Source: SZUA-22 sp963751695 | Lineage (GTDB): Bacteria > Bacteroidota > Ignavibacteria > Ignavibacteriales > Melioribacteraceae | NCBI GenBank assembly: GCA_963751695.1 | Contig: CAVVVP010000005.1 | Location: 248,001-312,000 of the forward strand | DNA length: 64,000 nucleotides | Direction of reading: 5' to 3' | Part shown: in pieces, positions 21,501-32,400 of the stretch | Layout of the letters: each line of letters opens with the position of its first letter | Position numbering within the stretch: position 1 is the stretch's first letter | Program-made: the position numbers and the translations under genes | The notes under the pieces: model-generated | The model's database searches: none | Told to the model about the DNA's origin: nothing | Seen by the model: the letters and a program-made list of their open reading frames with translations, nothing else

Positions 21501-22345
21501 GTTTCTACAGCATTGTTCTCAATTTCTTTCCATTTATTAATTTCTTCATACTTAAAGGTTATAGGATTATACTGGATAATTTTGTTTAATCCAGCAAACC
21601 AAATATTACCGCCTCTATCTTCAAATATTTCACTAATAGCTAGCGGTTGTTCGTTTCCTGCAAGCGTATACTCTTCAAACTGTTTTGAGTTTTCATTGAA
21701 AAAATGAATACCTCCGTTAAAACTTGCTATAAGAAAGTTCCCATTTTTTAATTCGGTCATTGCAAGAACAACAGAATTTTGAGCTGCAGTTAGTGTATCA
21801 GTTCCTTCAACTCTTAGTAGTATTGGAACAATTTCAAATGAATTAACTTCTTTATTCCATTTTTGGACACCTCTACCTTGTGTTCCAATCCATAGATTGT
21901 TTTTTGCGTCGAGGTATGATCTAAAAAGATTGATATCTCTCTGAGGTTGATTTGGACCTCTCGCAATTTGATAATTAATAAAATTGTTGCTTCGCCTATC
22001 CAAAATACTCATGTGTCCAGGAGTACCAACCCAAAGATTCCCATCCGCATCCTCAATAATTGTCTGTATATTACTTGATGGAAGACTAGTTGAATCACCG
22101 GGTATATTTTTGTACACTTCAAAAGTGTAGCCATCATATCTATTAAGGCCATCTACAGTGCCTAACCACATGAAACCAAACTTATCCTGGTAAACAACAT
22201 CAAACGGATTAAATCTTGAGCTTGAGAGTCCATCAGAAACAGTGAGGTGTTCAAATAGATAGTCATCTTGAGCGGTAATAGAAGCGCTAGATATTAATAC
22301 AAGTGCTATTAAAAAATGGACTTTAATAAAATTAACTCTATTCAT
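18551..22345 (-). CDS. Propeller/Y_Y_Y receptor with PP2C phosphatase, paralog 4 (with inter-blade module)
   Basis: This 1264-residue protein has a signal peptide (1-25, ITA/Q) and a first blade at ~56-71 (FGFMWLGTVDGLNRYDG). The module spans ~520-652 (LGEGQYPDGMFDYG, FNGGGGTKNR, TDIGHSY, YGIQ). Later blades include KYPNTIWIGAGHKGLVKYD. Y_Y_Y contains RVSYKLEGFNKDW, the helix follows PPWYRTTFAY, and an Arg/Glu-rich coiled coil leads into PP2C in the last ~214 residues, with all metal-site motifs kept. It is 33 bp upstream of paralog 3 and 13 bp downstream of paralog 5. Like its siblings it has no kinase or DNA-binding part. Confidence 0.9.
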   Translation of the reverse strand: MNRVNFIKVHFLIALVLISSASITAQDDYLFEHLTVSDGLSSSRFNPFDVVYQDKFGFMWLGTVDGLNRYDGYTFEVYKNIPGDSTSLPSSNIQTIIEDADGNLWVGTPGHMSILDRRSNNFINYQIARGPNQPQRDINLFRSYLDAKNNLWIGTQGRGVQKWNKEVNSFEIVPILLRVEGTDTLTAAQNSVVLAMTELKNGNFLIASFNGGIHFFNENSKQFEEYTLAGNEQPLAISEIFEDRGGNIWFAGLNKIIQYNPITFKYEEINKWKEIENNAVETYFWHIDELDDGTLFFNSIPLGMCKYSPSTGDFQQVVIEGDLGERGVGKFPSAKFKDKFGVYWVGLADNGILKFDPARKPFRFYSLKEDQVNQNELAFVRSIKANYDSKDELLVATNKNGIYKFDLVSKKISNLNINIPEIYSDNSNVGSLVIDDDHNIWFSHTPTSIASYNLRSGKTEVQEILKGNTALGGDVIRRLEYLPKNKLIISTNSGIYFFNIESKNIEKMPNTGSRIYDEILLNAIREKIQTGSILVDLTKAGESANLNEEFTIEETTTILIACLGEGQYPDGMFDYGSISDETGKVFWSMDDFAKTFNGGGGTKNRIQIDTLTLNPGTYTATFITDIGHSYASFNVTSPMDSSWYGIQVHTLDKSESDQLGSIIKRENTTKNYVDMMVSQAVLSSRKYPNTIWIGAGHKGLVKYDVSSGNYKQYMTDEFNQAQTYIDQLFEDSKGILWIVTTPSGFLRFDPEKEEFYSNSEIPDVPQTAINSIIEDFQGSIWINSSGGVTKLIKPTEKSDWSITKYDTKDGIPGGIGGGSIISSSGEIFFGSFNGLIAFYPSSENEYSPIPVITNLNIAEVSIFDKKLEIELDESIYELDNVSLSFAQNDVSFDFASLHYSRPSKNRVSYKLEGFNKDWTYTDRNFASFTNLDPGEYDFKVRAISGYGVPSSTERSIKISIAPPWYRTTFAYIMYGVLFLGLIFTIDRVQRIRLLSKEREKQRIQEAELRALAAEAQSKAMEAENERKTQELEEARQLQLSMLPRELPQIPHLDIAVYMKTATEVGGDYYDFHIGLDGTLTVVLGDATGHGMKAGTMVTTTKSLFNVLAPNPNIVETFHEMTRCLKLMHLEKLSMCMSMMKIFGSKVQMSAAGMPPIFIYKRDSQSVEEHVMKGMPLGTFSDFPYSLVESSIQSGDTILLMSDGFPELMNEEKEMYGYKRTRNLFEQVSDESPEKIIEKLKDASSEWVNDKDPDDDVTFVVIKVK

Positions 22346-22358
22346 AATTCAATGTTTC

Positions 22359-25300
22359 CTATTTTACTTTAATAACTATAAATGTAACATCATCATCCGG
22401 ATCCTGATCTTTCACCCAGTCGGAACCAGCATCTTTTAATTTTGTAATGATGTCTTCAGGGGATTCATTAGCCAACTCCTCAAATAAGTTTCTTGTTCGC
22501 TTATATCCATACATCTCTTTTTCGTCATTCAATAGTTCTGGAAATCCATCACTCATTAAAAGAATTATATCTCCACTTTCTAAATTGCTTTCAACAACTG
22601 AGTAAGGGAAATTACTGAATGTTCCAAGAGGCATACCTTTAATCACATGCTCTTCAATCGATTGGCCCTCCCGTTTATAGATAAAGACTGGAGGCATACC
22701 AGCAGCTGACATTTGGATTTGGTTACCAGCGATTTTTAGCATAGTCATACACATGGAAAGTTTTTCGAGGTGCATTAATTTTAAGCATCTAGTCATCTCA
22801 TGAAAAGTCTCAACGATATTAGGATTCGGAGCAAGTACATTAAATAAACTTTTAGTTGTTGTTACCATAGTACCGGCCTTCATTCCATGACCTGTCGCAT
22901 CCCCCAGAACAACTGTAAGTGTCCCATCCAATCCAATATGGAAATCATAATAATCACCACCAACTTCTGTAGCAGTTTTCATATAAACAGCAATATCCAA
23001 ATTTGGTAATTCTGGCAATTCTTTTGGTAACATTGAAAGTTGCAATGATCGTGCTTCTTCCAGTTCTTCTGTTTTGCGGTCATTTTCAGCTTGAACCACC
23101 ATCGCTTTAGCTTCTGCAGCTTCCGCTTTTAATTTAGCAGCTTCAAGTTGGTGCTGAGATTCTTTAATTTGAGCGTTTTTCTGCTGTCTAGTCATTTCAA
23201 ATTTTCGAACACTGAATAGCAATCCTAGAAAAAGAGCAGTGTAAATCGAATAGGCTGTCCAATTGTTGTACCATGGTGGTGATATTGAGATATTTATTTG
23301 GCGAACATCATCATTCCAAATTCCATCACCATTTGATCCCTTTACGTTAAAACTATAGTCCCCAGGATCTAAGTTAGTGTAAGTTGCATATCTTCTATCG
23401 GTTAATATCCAGTTTTCATCAACTCCATCCATCTTATATTGAATTCGATTTTTATCTGGACGAGAATAATGTATTGAGGCGAATTCAAATGATAAATCAT
23501 TTTGATTATGTGGTAATTCTATCTCAGATATTTCATTAATTGAATGTCCAGACAATAAATCAGCATTATATTCATTAATAGAATTATTTGAGATAAGTAT
23601 ATTCTTAATCACAACATTCGCCAGTGTATTATTACTCTTCCCAGGAAGAAATTGATTAAATCCTTCAAGTCCAGAGAAATATAATCTTCCTTCGAAATCT
23701 TTAAAAGACGCTGATGGGAGAAAATCATACCCTTGAAGACCATCTTTTACATCGTAGTTTATTATCACGGGATTACTATATCCTTCACTTATTTCAAGCT
23801 TTGATATTCCATTTGAACTACCTATCCATAAATCTCCACTGTTATCGATCTGTAGTGATCTAATGTTATTTGTCGGAAGACCATTTTTCTCTTTTAGAAC
23901 ACTAAATTTATTTGTTTTAGTATCTAACATATTTAATCCATCTTCAGTTGCTATCCAAATGTTTCCATTCGCATCTTCAACAATATCATTTGTTTGTTCA
24001 CTACTTAAAGTATTTTCAGAATTTTTATTCTTGCGATAGTTAGTAACCTCTAATGTCTTTGGATTTATTTTACTTACTCCAAAATTTGTTGCTGCCCAAA
24101 CCGAGCTATCGGATTTCAAAATTAATTTTAAGCTATTGTTTCCGTCCAAATATTCTCTTGATGTATCTTCTTGCCATATTTTCTGATATTCATTGAATTT
24201 ATCATCACTTAAGGCATATAGAGAAATCCCCCAACTAAGGGTATCTTTCGGCGGTGGAGCATTATAAGAGGCTGTAGAATGGCTATCATCGCTTATATAA
24301 CGTAATGTATATCTTCCTTTATTTAGTTTAAACATTCCAATCTTAATACGATTCTTTCCATTACCTCCGGCATGGAAAGTTGAATATAGATCACGACTAG
24401 ACCAAATCGTATCTCCTTCCTCTGATTCAAGCCAACCATAGTCAACCATATTCCATTGGAACAATCCTTCACCGACAGCTGATATTATTACATTTTCATT
24501 TTTGGTGAGCACAAATTCTTTGGAGATATCTGCATAGTCACCAACACTAAGAATTGAAGTTACAGGAGTTGAATTTTTTATGAGACTCTCAAGAGTATTA
24601 GTAAGACTTTCATTATAATGTCTACTCATTAAAGACGGAACACGTCTAATCTTGTTTGTGGTTTTGTCAATGATATTAATCCCAAAAGAAGTACCAATCC
24701 AAATATTCTTGTCTTTAGTGTCTAATAAGGAAAATATGATGTCGGAATTGATTGAATTTTTATCATACAATCGATTTGAAAAATTTTCAATTTTATAAGA
24801 TGAAAGGTTATACTTAAATAGGCCTGAAGCTCGCGTTCCAAACCATATATTATTATTAATTTCGATTATTGATGTTATGTTGTACTTAATGGGATGATTT
24901 ATAGTCTTCGAAATATTAGTTTGAGTTAAAATGCTTTTTTTATTCTTATCGAATAGATATAGACCATTAGAAGTGCCCAGCCACAATTGATTGATGTTTT
25001 TTTTAGAATTTTCATAGGAAGAGACTGCTAGATTATTTTCCTCTTCCAAATATTGAGACGGAAGTATTAAATCAAAAGGTTTTTTATCCAGATCATATTT
25101 CCAAATTCCTTGAGTTGTTACTGCCCAAATAATACCAAATCTATCTTCTAGAAATGGACCGATATAGTTTATAGAACTTGCAGAATATATAGTTTTAAAC
25201 TCATTCCTCTTTGTGTCATACACAAGTATTCCATGGTGAGATGTACCCACCCACATATTATCAAATCTATCCCGATAAATTCCGTATACACCATTTCTCG

Positions 25301-26124
25301 GTAATGTCTTAAGATCTTCATGTTGTTTAAATGGAGATAAATCTTCCATACTCATATCATCAAGATTTAATTCTGAATAATCCCTTGAATGATGCTACCC
25401 ACAGGTGCCCATTTAAGTCCTCATTTAGATCATAAATTTGATTGGCCTTAAATATAGTAGAAGTATTTTTTACTTTTTGTTGAATAAATATTTGGGAAGA
25501 GTAATCAAATTTAACTAGGCCATATGACACAGAGCCAACATATAGATCACCTTTACTCGTCTCAAATATACTCATAACATTATTAGCGAAATATGCAACA
25601 GTATTATCTTTCCTCATTATATCGAATCTTACAAATTCCTTTTTCGATCTATCAAACTGCATTACACCTTCATTAGTTGCAATCCATAAATTTTGTTTAG
25701 AATCCTCAAATATCCTCCAAACTGAATTCGAAAGTTCAGTGTTGTTTTCAGAAAACTGAAAATTTTCAAAGGTTTCGCTTGGCCTATCATATCGTGCAAG
25801 GCCAACTTTGGTTCCAATCCAAATAACCTTTCTATTATCCTCTAAAACAGCATTGCAGTCATTACTTGGGAGTGAAGTGGAATCTCCTTGTATGTTCTTG
25901 AAAATTCTAAAATTGTAACCGTCATATACATTGAGTCCATCTTTTGTAGCAATCCAAAGGAATCCATACTGGTCCTGTTTAACATCCCAAACATCATTAT
26001 TTGATAAACCATCTTTGATTGTCAATTTTTCAAATTCACTTTCGTACTGACCAAATAAATTGAAGGGATGAATGTTTATGAGAACAATTAATACAACTAC
26101 TATATTTCTTATTAAACGGATCAT
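22359..26124 (-). CDS. Propeller/Y_Y_Y receptor with PP2C phosphatase, paralog 5 (with inter-blade module), one frameshift
   Basis: Two frames, 25360-26124 (N-terminal 254 residues) and 22359-25355 (998 residues), are one gene. The first ends LFRIKS at a stop caused by one extra A in the AAA run near 25372. Removing it reads LFRINLDD and continues into the second frame, matching KIDLDNN in paralog 7. The joined product of ~1254 residues equals its siblings' length. Layout: signal peptide (~1-26, LFG/QY), blades, module (~506-641; WNMVDYGWLES, FHAGGNGKNR, SDDSHS, WGISLY), blades, Y_Y_Y, helix (~YSIYTALFLGLLF), coiled coil and PP2C with complete motifs. A single error is likelier than two real genes, because the second frame would lack a signal peptide and first blades. 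Confidence 0.88.
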
Positions 26125-26134
26125 TTTCTATCCT

Positions 26135-29100
26135 TTATTTTACTTTAATTACAACAAATGTGACATCATCATCAGGATCTTTATCATTAACCCATTCTGT
26201 TCCAGCATGCTTTAATTTTGAGATTATATCTTCGGGAGATTCTCCAGCAATTTCTTCGAAAAGTGCTCTAGTTCGTTTATAACCATACATCTCCTTATTG
26301 TCACTCATCAATTCAGGAAAGCCATCACTCATCATAAGAATTGTATCACCACTTTTAAGCTCGCTTTCAACGAGTGAGTATGGGAAATCGTTGAAAGTAC
26401 CTAGCGGCATACCTTTCATAACATGTTCTTCAATAGATTGACTATCTCTTTTATAGATATAGACGGGTGGCATACCAGCGGCAGACATTTGAATTTTACT
26501 TCCCGCTATTTTGAGCATTGTCATGCACATCGATAACTTTTCAAGATGCATTAGTTTTAAGCATCGAGTCATTTCATGAAACGTATCAATAATATTTGGA
26601 TTTGGAGCTAATACATTGAACAAACTCTTTGTTGTTGTAACCATTGTACCAGCTTTCATACCGTGACCGGTGGCATCACCAAGCACAACTGTAAGTGTCC
26701 CATCCATTCCGATGTTAAAATCATAATAGTCCCCTCCAACTTCGGTAGCAGTTTTCATGTAAACTGCAATATCTAAGTGTGGAAGTTGAGGCAGTTCTTT
26801 TGGCAACATTGAAAGTTGGAGCTGACGGGCTTCTTCAAGTTCTTGTGTCTTTCGTTTGTTATCAGCTTCAAGAATTGCCAGCTCAGCTCTGTGCTGCTCT
26901 TTTTTCTGTAACCTGTATCTTTGAAAACGATCTAAGCCAAAAATAAATCCAAACATTAGTAGAACATACCCTAGGTATGCAAAATTTGTTTTCCACCATG
27001 GAGGTAAAATGGTTAAACGAATCGATTTTCCTTCCTTATTCCACAAACCATCATTGTTTGATCCCTTAACTTTGAATTGATATTCACCCGGATCAAGATT
27101 GGTGTATGTTGCTATCCTAATATTATCCACATAACGCCAGTCATTTTCATAGTTTTCTAGTTTGAAAGCATATTTATTTTTTAATGGATTTGCATAATGT
27201 AATGCCACATACTCAAAGGAAATATCGTTCTGCCAGTGAGCAAGGGTTACTTCTTCTGTATTCTCAATCGGTTTTGAGAGAGGTGAACCTTCACCAATCT
27301 CCATAGATTCATTAAATATTTTTAGATCTGTTATTACTATTTCTGGTTTAATATTGTTATCCATAACTTCTGAGGGGAGAAAACTATTAAAACCATTAAC
27401 TCCTCCAAAGTACATTCGTCCAGAACGCCCTTTATGAAGAGACCCTCCATTAAACTCTTCACTCTGCAAGCCGTCATCTACAGTATAATTTCTGAATGTA
27501 AAATTCTTTGAATCAAATTTGCTGATACCATTATTCGTTGACATCCAAAGATATCCGCTATCGTCCGGAAGAACTCCATAAACACCATTGTTAGGTAAAT
27601 CGCTATTCCCTTCTGTAAACCTGATAAAATTTTCCGTTTTTGGATCAAAACGATTTAAACCTCCACCATATGTAGAAACCCATATATAACCCTCTTCATC
27701 CTCATAAAAGTGCATTACGTTTTGGTGACTCAGACTAGTGGAATCATTTGGATCATGTTCATAATATCTGAATGTTTCTGTCTCAATGTTTAATATATTT
27801 ATGCCGTCAGTTGTTCCTGCCCATATTTCATCTGGCCTTGTCTTCGAATACCAAACGACACGAACAAAATTGTCTCTGTTATTCAGACTATTTTCTGTTT
27901 CCGGATCGTAGATAAATTTCTTGAAGGACTTGTTTCTCTTATCAAAACGTACTAGACCACCTCCATTTGTGCCGAACCAGAGATACCCAGGAAGTGATTC
28001 TGCTTGAATTATGTTATAGTTTATCGTATTTAGCGGAGAATTAAAATCTGTAGAATCGATATAAAACCGTTCGAATATTCCCTTTTTTTCATCAAATTTA
28101 TTTAAACCACTGATAGTCCCGATCCAATAATATTTACCATCACTATATATAGCAGAAGCTGCATTGAAACTTATCGACTTTCGATTATTTGGATTATTTC
28201 GAAAGTATTTGAATGTATTCTTATTGAAATCATATTTTGCTAGCCCCTCTGATGCATCAGCTACCCACAAGTAGTTTTCTTCTTCAAAAAATCCCCGCAT
28301 TGCCTGTCCCGCTAATTTAGTGAAGTCTCCTACTGTTGGTTCAAATAAATTAAATTTGATAACAGATTTATCATACTTGTTCAATCCGTTAATAAAAGAT
28401 CCTACCCAAACTACTTCGGTCCTATCAATGTAGATACTCATAACATTGTTTGCGCTAAGCGTTTGGTCATCCATCGGATCATTTCTAAAATTTTGAACTT
28501 TATTATTCTTTAAATCCCATTTATATAACCCATAGCTTTTTGAATAATCCGGTTGTTGGACATCTTCACTATATATACCTCCAAACCACACATTACCTTC
28601 TAGGTCAGAATCTATGCTGATTATAATAGTATTGCTAAGTTCTCGAGAATATTGAGGGAGGTCTTGCTTTATAAGAATCGAATTCAACCGATCATATTTA
28701 TAAATTCCGTCTAATGCAGTACCTACCCAGATAGCTCCATTATTATCCTCTTCAATTGATGCTGCTCCAAATTTTAAGTTTTGATTTTCGACTTTGGTAG
28801 GTTTAAGCCTCGGCATACCATCCTTAGAGTAAGTTACTTTAAAGATGTGCAATTTCCCCAATCCTCCTATCCACAAGTATCCTTCACTATCCTGATGTAG
28901 AAATGTTAAAAACGTCTGATTGAACTCATATCCTTCCGGAAGAAGATTTTCCATTCTGTAAAATGTATTTGAAGAGACATCCAAATAATCAACTCCATTG
29001 TTGCTTGTCCCTATCCACAAATTGCCTTTTTTATCTTCACTTATATCAGTAATCCAATTATCCCTCAGCGAATTTTGTTTAAAGTGATCACTTCTAAAAT

Positions 29101-29464
29101 TTGTAAATGATTCTGTTTCTGTATTGAGTTTACTAAGTCCATTTAACTGACCGCCAACCCACAGGTCTCCGCTTTTAGTAACATGAAGAGTTTCGATCAG
29201 ATTTCGTGATAGCGAAGTACTATCTCCTGGAATATTTTTAAATACTTTAAAATTATAACCGTCATACCTATTCAACCCATCTTCTGTCCCGATCCAAATA
29301 AATCCTAGAGTATCTTGAACGATTTCGAAAATTTTATTTTGTGATAGTCCATCTTTTGTAGAGAGTCTATCAAATCGAATAGGTTTATCTTGAGAATTAA
29401 TTACACTTGCTAATAGAAATGTAATGAGTATGATTGGGATATTTAGTCTTATTTTCGGGGACAC
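26135..29464 (-). CDS. Propeller/Y_Y_Y receptor with PP2C phosphatase, paralog 6 (no inter-blade module)
   Basis: At 1109 residues this is a shorter receptor because it lacks the ~135-residue module and has a short juxtamembrane coiled coil. The signal peptide is ~1-24 (INS/Q). Blades run ~50-690, many fully canonical (FIWIGTEDGLNRYDG, YIWVSTYGGGLNRFD). Y_Y_Y contains KYAFKLENYENDW, the helix is ~GYVLLMFGFIFGLDRF, and PP2C fills the last ~214 residues with GGDYYDF, GDATGHGMKAG, SDGFPEL and DPDDD. Its Y_Y_Y resembles that of paralog 1 (YAYRLENYQDEW) although its PP2C matches paralogs 4, 5, 7 and 8, a mosaic suggesting exchange between copies. Confidence 0.9.
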   Translation of the reverse strand: MSPKIRLNIPIILITFLLASVINSQDKPIRFDRLSTKDGLSQNKIFEIVQDTLGFIWIGTEDGLNRYDGYNFKVFKNIPGDSTSLSRNLIETLHVTKSGDLWVGGQLNGLSKLNTETESFTNFRSDHFKQNSLRDNWITDISEDKKGNLWIGTSNNGVDYLDVSSNTFYRMENLLPEGYEFNQTFLTFLHQDSEGYLWIGGLGKLHIFKVTYSKDGMPRLKPTKVENQNLKFGAASIEEDNNGAIWVGTALDGIYKYDRLNSILIKQDLPQYSRELSNTIIISIDSDLEGNVWFGGIYSEDVQQPDYSKSYGLYKWDLKNNKVQNFRNDPMDDQTLSANNVMSIYIDRTEVVWVGSFINGLNKYDKSVIKFNLFEPTVGDFTKLAGQAMRGFFEEENYLWVADASEGLAKYDFNKNTFKYFRNNPNNRKSISFNAASAIYSDGKYYWIGTISGLNKFDEKKGIFERFYIDSTDFNSPLNTINYNIIQAESLPGYLWFGTNGGGLVRFDKRNKSFKKFIYDPETENSLNNRDNFVRVVWYSKTRPDEIWAGTTDGINILNIETETFRYYEHDPNDSTSLSHQNVMHFYEDEEGYIWVSTYGGGLNRFDPKTENFIRFTEGNSDLPNNGVYGVLPDDSGYLWMSTNNGISKFDSKNFTFRNYTVDDGLQSEEFNGGSLHKGRSGRMYFGGVNGFNSFLPSEVMDNNIKPEIVITDLKIFNESMEIGEGSPLSKPIENTEEVTLAHWQNDISFEYVALHYANPLKNKYAFKLENYENDWRYVDNIRIATYTNLDPGEYQFKVKGSNNDGLWNKEGKSIRLTILPPWWKTNFAYLGYVLLMFGFIFGLDRFQRYRLQKKEQHRAELAILEADNKRKTQELEEARQLQLSMLPKELPQLPHLDIAVYMKTATEVGGDYYDFNIGMDGTLTVVLGDATGHGMKAGTMVTTTKSLFNVLAPNPNIIDTFHEMTRCLKLMHLEKLSMCMTMLKIAGSKIQMSAAGMPPVYIYKRDSQSIEEHVMKGMPLGTFNDFPYSLVESELKSGDTILMMSDGFPELMSDNKEMYGYKRTRALFEEIAGESPEDIISKLKHAGTEWVNDKDPDDDVTFVVIKVK

Positions 29465-29498
29465 TCTTTTTTCTCCTAAGTTTAGAACTGCTTATACT

Positions 29499-32400
29499 CT
29501 ATTTAACTTTTATGACAACAAATGTTACATCGTCATCTGGATCAGCATCATTAACCCATTCAGATCCAGCATCTTTCAATTTGGTAATGATACTCTCTGG
29601 AGATTCTGCTGAAAGTTCTTCGAAGAGATTTCTCGTTCGTTTGTATCCATACATTTCTTTTTCAGGACTCATGAGTTCTGGAAATCCATCACTCATCAAT
29701 AAAATGGTATCACCGCTATTTAAATCACTTTCTACCACAGAGTATGGGAAATCATTAAAAGTACCAAGTGGCATTCCTTTAATCAAGTGTTCTTCCATTA
29801 TTTGGCTATCTCTCTTGTATATGAATATTGGGGGCATTCCTGCTGCAGACATTTGTATTTTATTCTCCATTATCTTTACCATAGTCATACACATTGATAG
29901 TTTTTCCATATGCATTAGTTTTAAGCATCTGGTCATTTCATGAAAGGTTTCTACAATATTTGGATTAGGAGCAAGCACATTAAAAAGACTTTTAGTTGTT
30001 GTTACCATAGTACCAGCTTTCATTCCATGACCCGTTGCATCACCAAGCACCACGGTTAGAGTTCCATCCATACCGATATGGAAATCATAATAGTCCCCGC
30101 CAACTTCTGTAGCTGTCTTCATATATACCGCAATATCTAGATGTGGTAGTTGTGGGAGCTCTCTTGGTAGCATAGATAACTGAAGTTCTCTAGCTTCTTC
30201 TAGTTCTTTGGTCTTCTGCTCGTACTCAATCTGAAGTGTTCGTTTTTCAAGTTCAGCAGTTTTAGCTTGAGCTTCAATAGCTTTCGTTTTTAACTCCGCT
30301 GCCTCAAGTTGGAGTTGTGATTCCTTTATCTGAGCATTTTTCTGTTGTCGCTTTATTTCAAATTTTCTAACACCAAACAACAGTCCTAAAAATACAACTA
30401 GATATAGGGAGTATGCTGTCCAATTGTTGTACCAAGGAGCAGCAATATAAATATTTATTTTCCTTGTGTTTTCATTCCATATCCCATCACCGTTAGAACC
30501 TTTGAGGTAGAAGACATAATCACCTGGATCTAAATTTGTATATGATGCGAACCTTCTATCCCCTATTTGCCAATCTTCATCAACTCCTTCCAATTTGTAT
30601 AATAGCCGATTTTTGTCCGGTCGCGAAAAATGGATTGAAGCGAACTCAAACGAAAGATCATTTTGATTGTGAGATAATGATAGATCAGACAGCTCAATCA
30701 AATTCGGGGATTCAAATTCCCCTAGATCCATGATTGACTTATTTGAAATTTTAATATCTTGAATAGAAATGTAGGGAGGAGTCCTATTACTACTTCCCGG
30801 GTAAAACGCATTAAATCCGTCGAATCCGGAGAAGTAGAGTTTTCCATTCTTATCCCTTAATGAAGAATTTCGGAGAAATTCATATCCTTGCAAACCATCC
30901 TTCACATCATAATTCACAACAATTTGCGGATTACTATTTTCGTCAAGTTCAACCTTCGATATTCCCTTGAGCCCACTTACCCAAAGGTCACCATTTTCGT
31001 CAATTTCAATTGAGGACAAATTTGAGGAAGGTAACCCATCTTTTTCTCGATAAATTGTAAAAGAGTCGTTAGTTGGATTGAATTTATTCAATCCATCGGA
31101 AGTTGTTATCCAAATGTTACCTTTGAGATCTTCATTTATATCTGAAATAGCATTGTCACTTATTGAGTTGGAATTTTCATCACTGTTTAGGTAGTTTTTA
31201 ATTATTAGATTTGTGTCAATTTTTCCTAGTCCATTAGTGGTTCCTATCCAGACATTGTTTCTGGAATCTGAAAAAATTACCTTGATGTCCTCATTCTCCA
31301 GATATGTTCTATCAATTGATTTTGATAATAATGCATTTGCAGCGTCAAACTCATTGTCATTTAGTACAAATAACTGAGTGCCCCAATAAGTTGAATCTTT
31401 GGGCGGAATCGTATTATAAGATTCGACTGAATGACTATCATCCGATTTATATCTTAATTTGTACCTCCCGCTTTTTAGATCGAGCAAACCAATTTTTATT
31501 CGGTTCTTATATCCACCTCCTGCAAAATAAGATTCGTCTAACTCACTTGCGCTCCATAATGTATCACCTTCGTTTGTTTCCAACCAGCCGAAGTCGACCA
31601 TGTTCCAAGCTGCCAATCCCTCACCAATTGAATAGATCAATGCCTTACTATCTGTTCTAAGCACAAACTCTTTGCTCAGATCTGCATAGTCACCAACATT
31701 TGTTATTGAGCTTGTGGCTCTGTTTTTTTCGCGTAATACATTTAGCTCGTGCAGTAATTCATGTTCATATCTTCGATTTAAAAATGATGGTATTAGAATG
31801 AAATCGTTACTCTTCTTCTGGAATAAATTAAGACCTGAATGAGTACCCACCCAAATATTTCCAAACTTGTCAGCTACAACTGAATGAACAAAATCGTTTT
31901 CGATTGTATCATCACTATAAATTTTATTTCGATAATTATGCCTTTTCCCATTTTTAAGATTATATGAATATAGTCCATTATTAGCAGTACCTATCCATAA
32001 TGTCTTATCATCTTGTTCAAAAATTGATTGTACTTCTACTCCATCAAGCTGAGAAAGCGAACCATAGTCCCTTGATGCCGGGGTAACTGAGTTATTGTTA
32101 ATATTAAACGTATAAACCCCTTGAGCAGACCCTAACCAGACTTTATCATTTAAAAAATTGCTTTTTGAAAATGAAAATATGGCCTTACTGCTATTTTCAT
32201 CCACATCTGCAGTGATATTATAAGTTTCAAACGGTTTTCTATCAAAATCATATTTTAGAATACCTCTTGTTGATCCGAGCCATAGCAATCCAGAAGAATC
32301 AATAAAAAAACCTATGTAAGCAATTGTAGAAGAAGCAATTAACTTATCAAATTTATTTTGCTTTGAATCATACAAATACAATCCATTGCGTCCAGTACCA

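Noticed and set aside
22359..26124. Two separate receptor genes (998 and 254 residues)
   Set aside because: Removing one A near 25372 joins them into a protein of the same length and layout as its siblings; the longer piece alone has no signal peptide.
29434..29943. 169-residue plus-strand frame opposite the paralog 6/7 junction, and many similar frames opposite the array
   Set aside because: They run antisense to conserved PP2C or propeller coding sequence and recur at the same place in each paralog, so they are shadows of the real genes.
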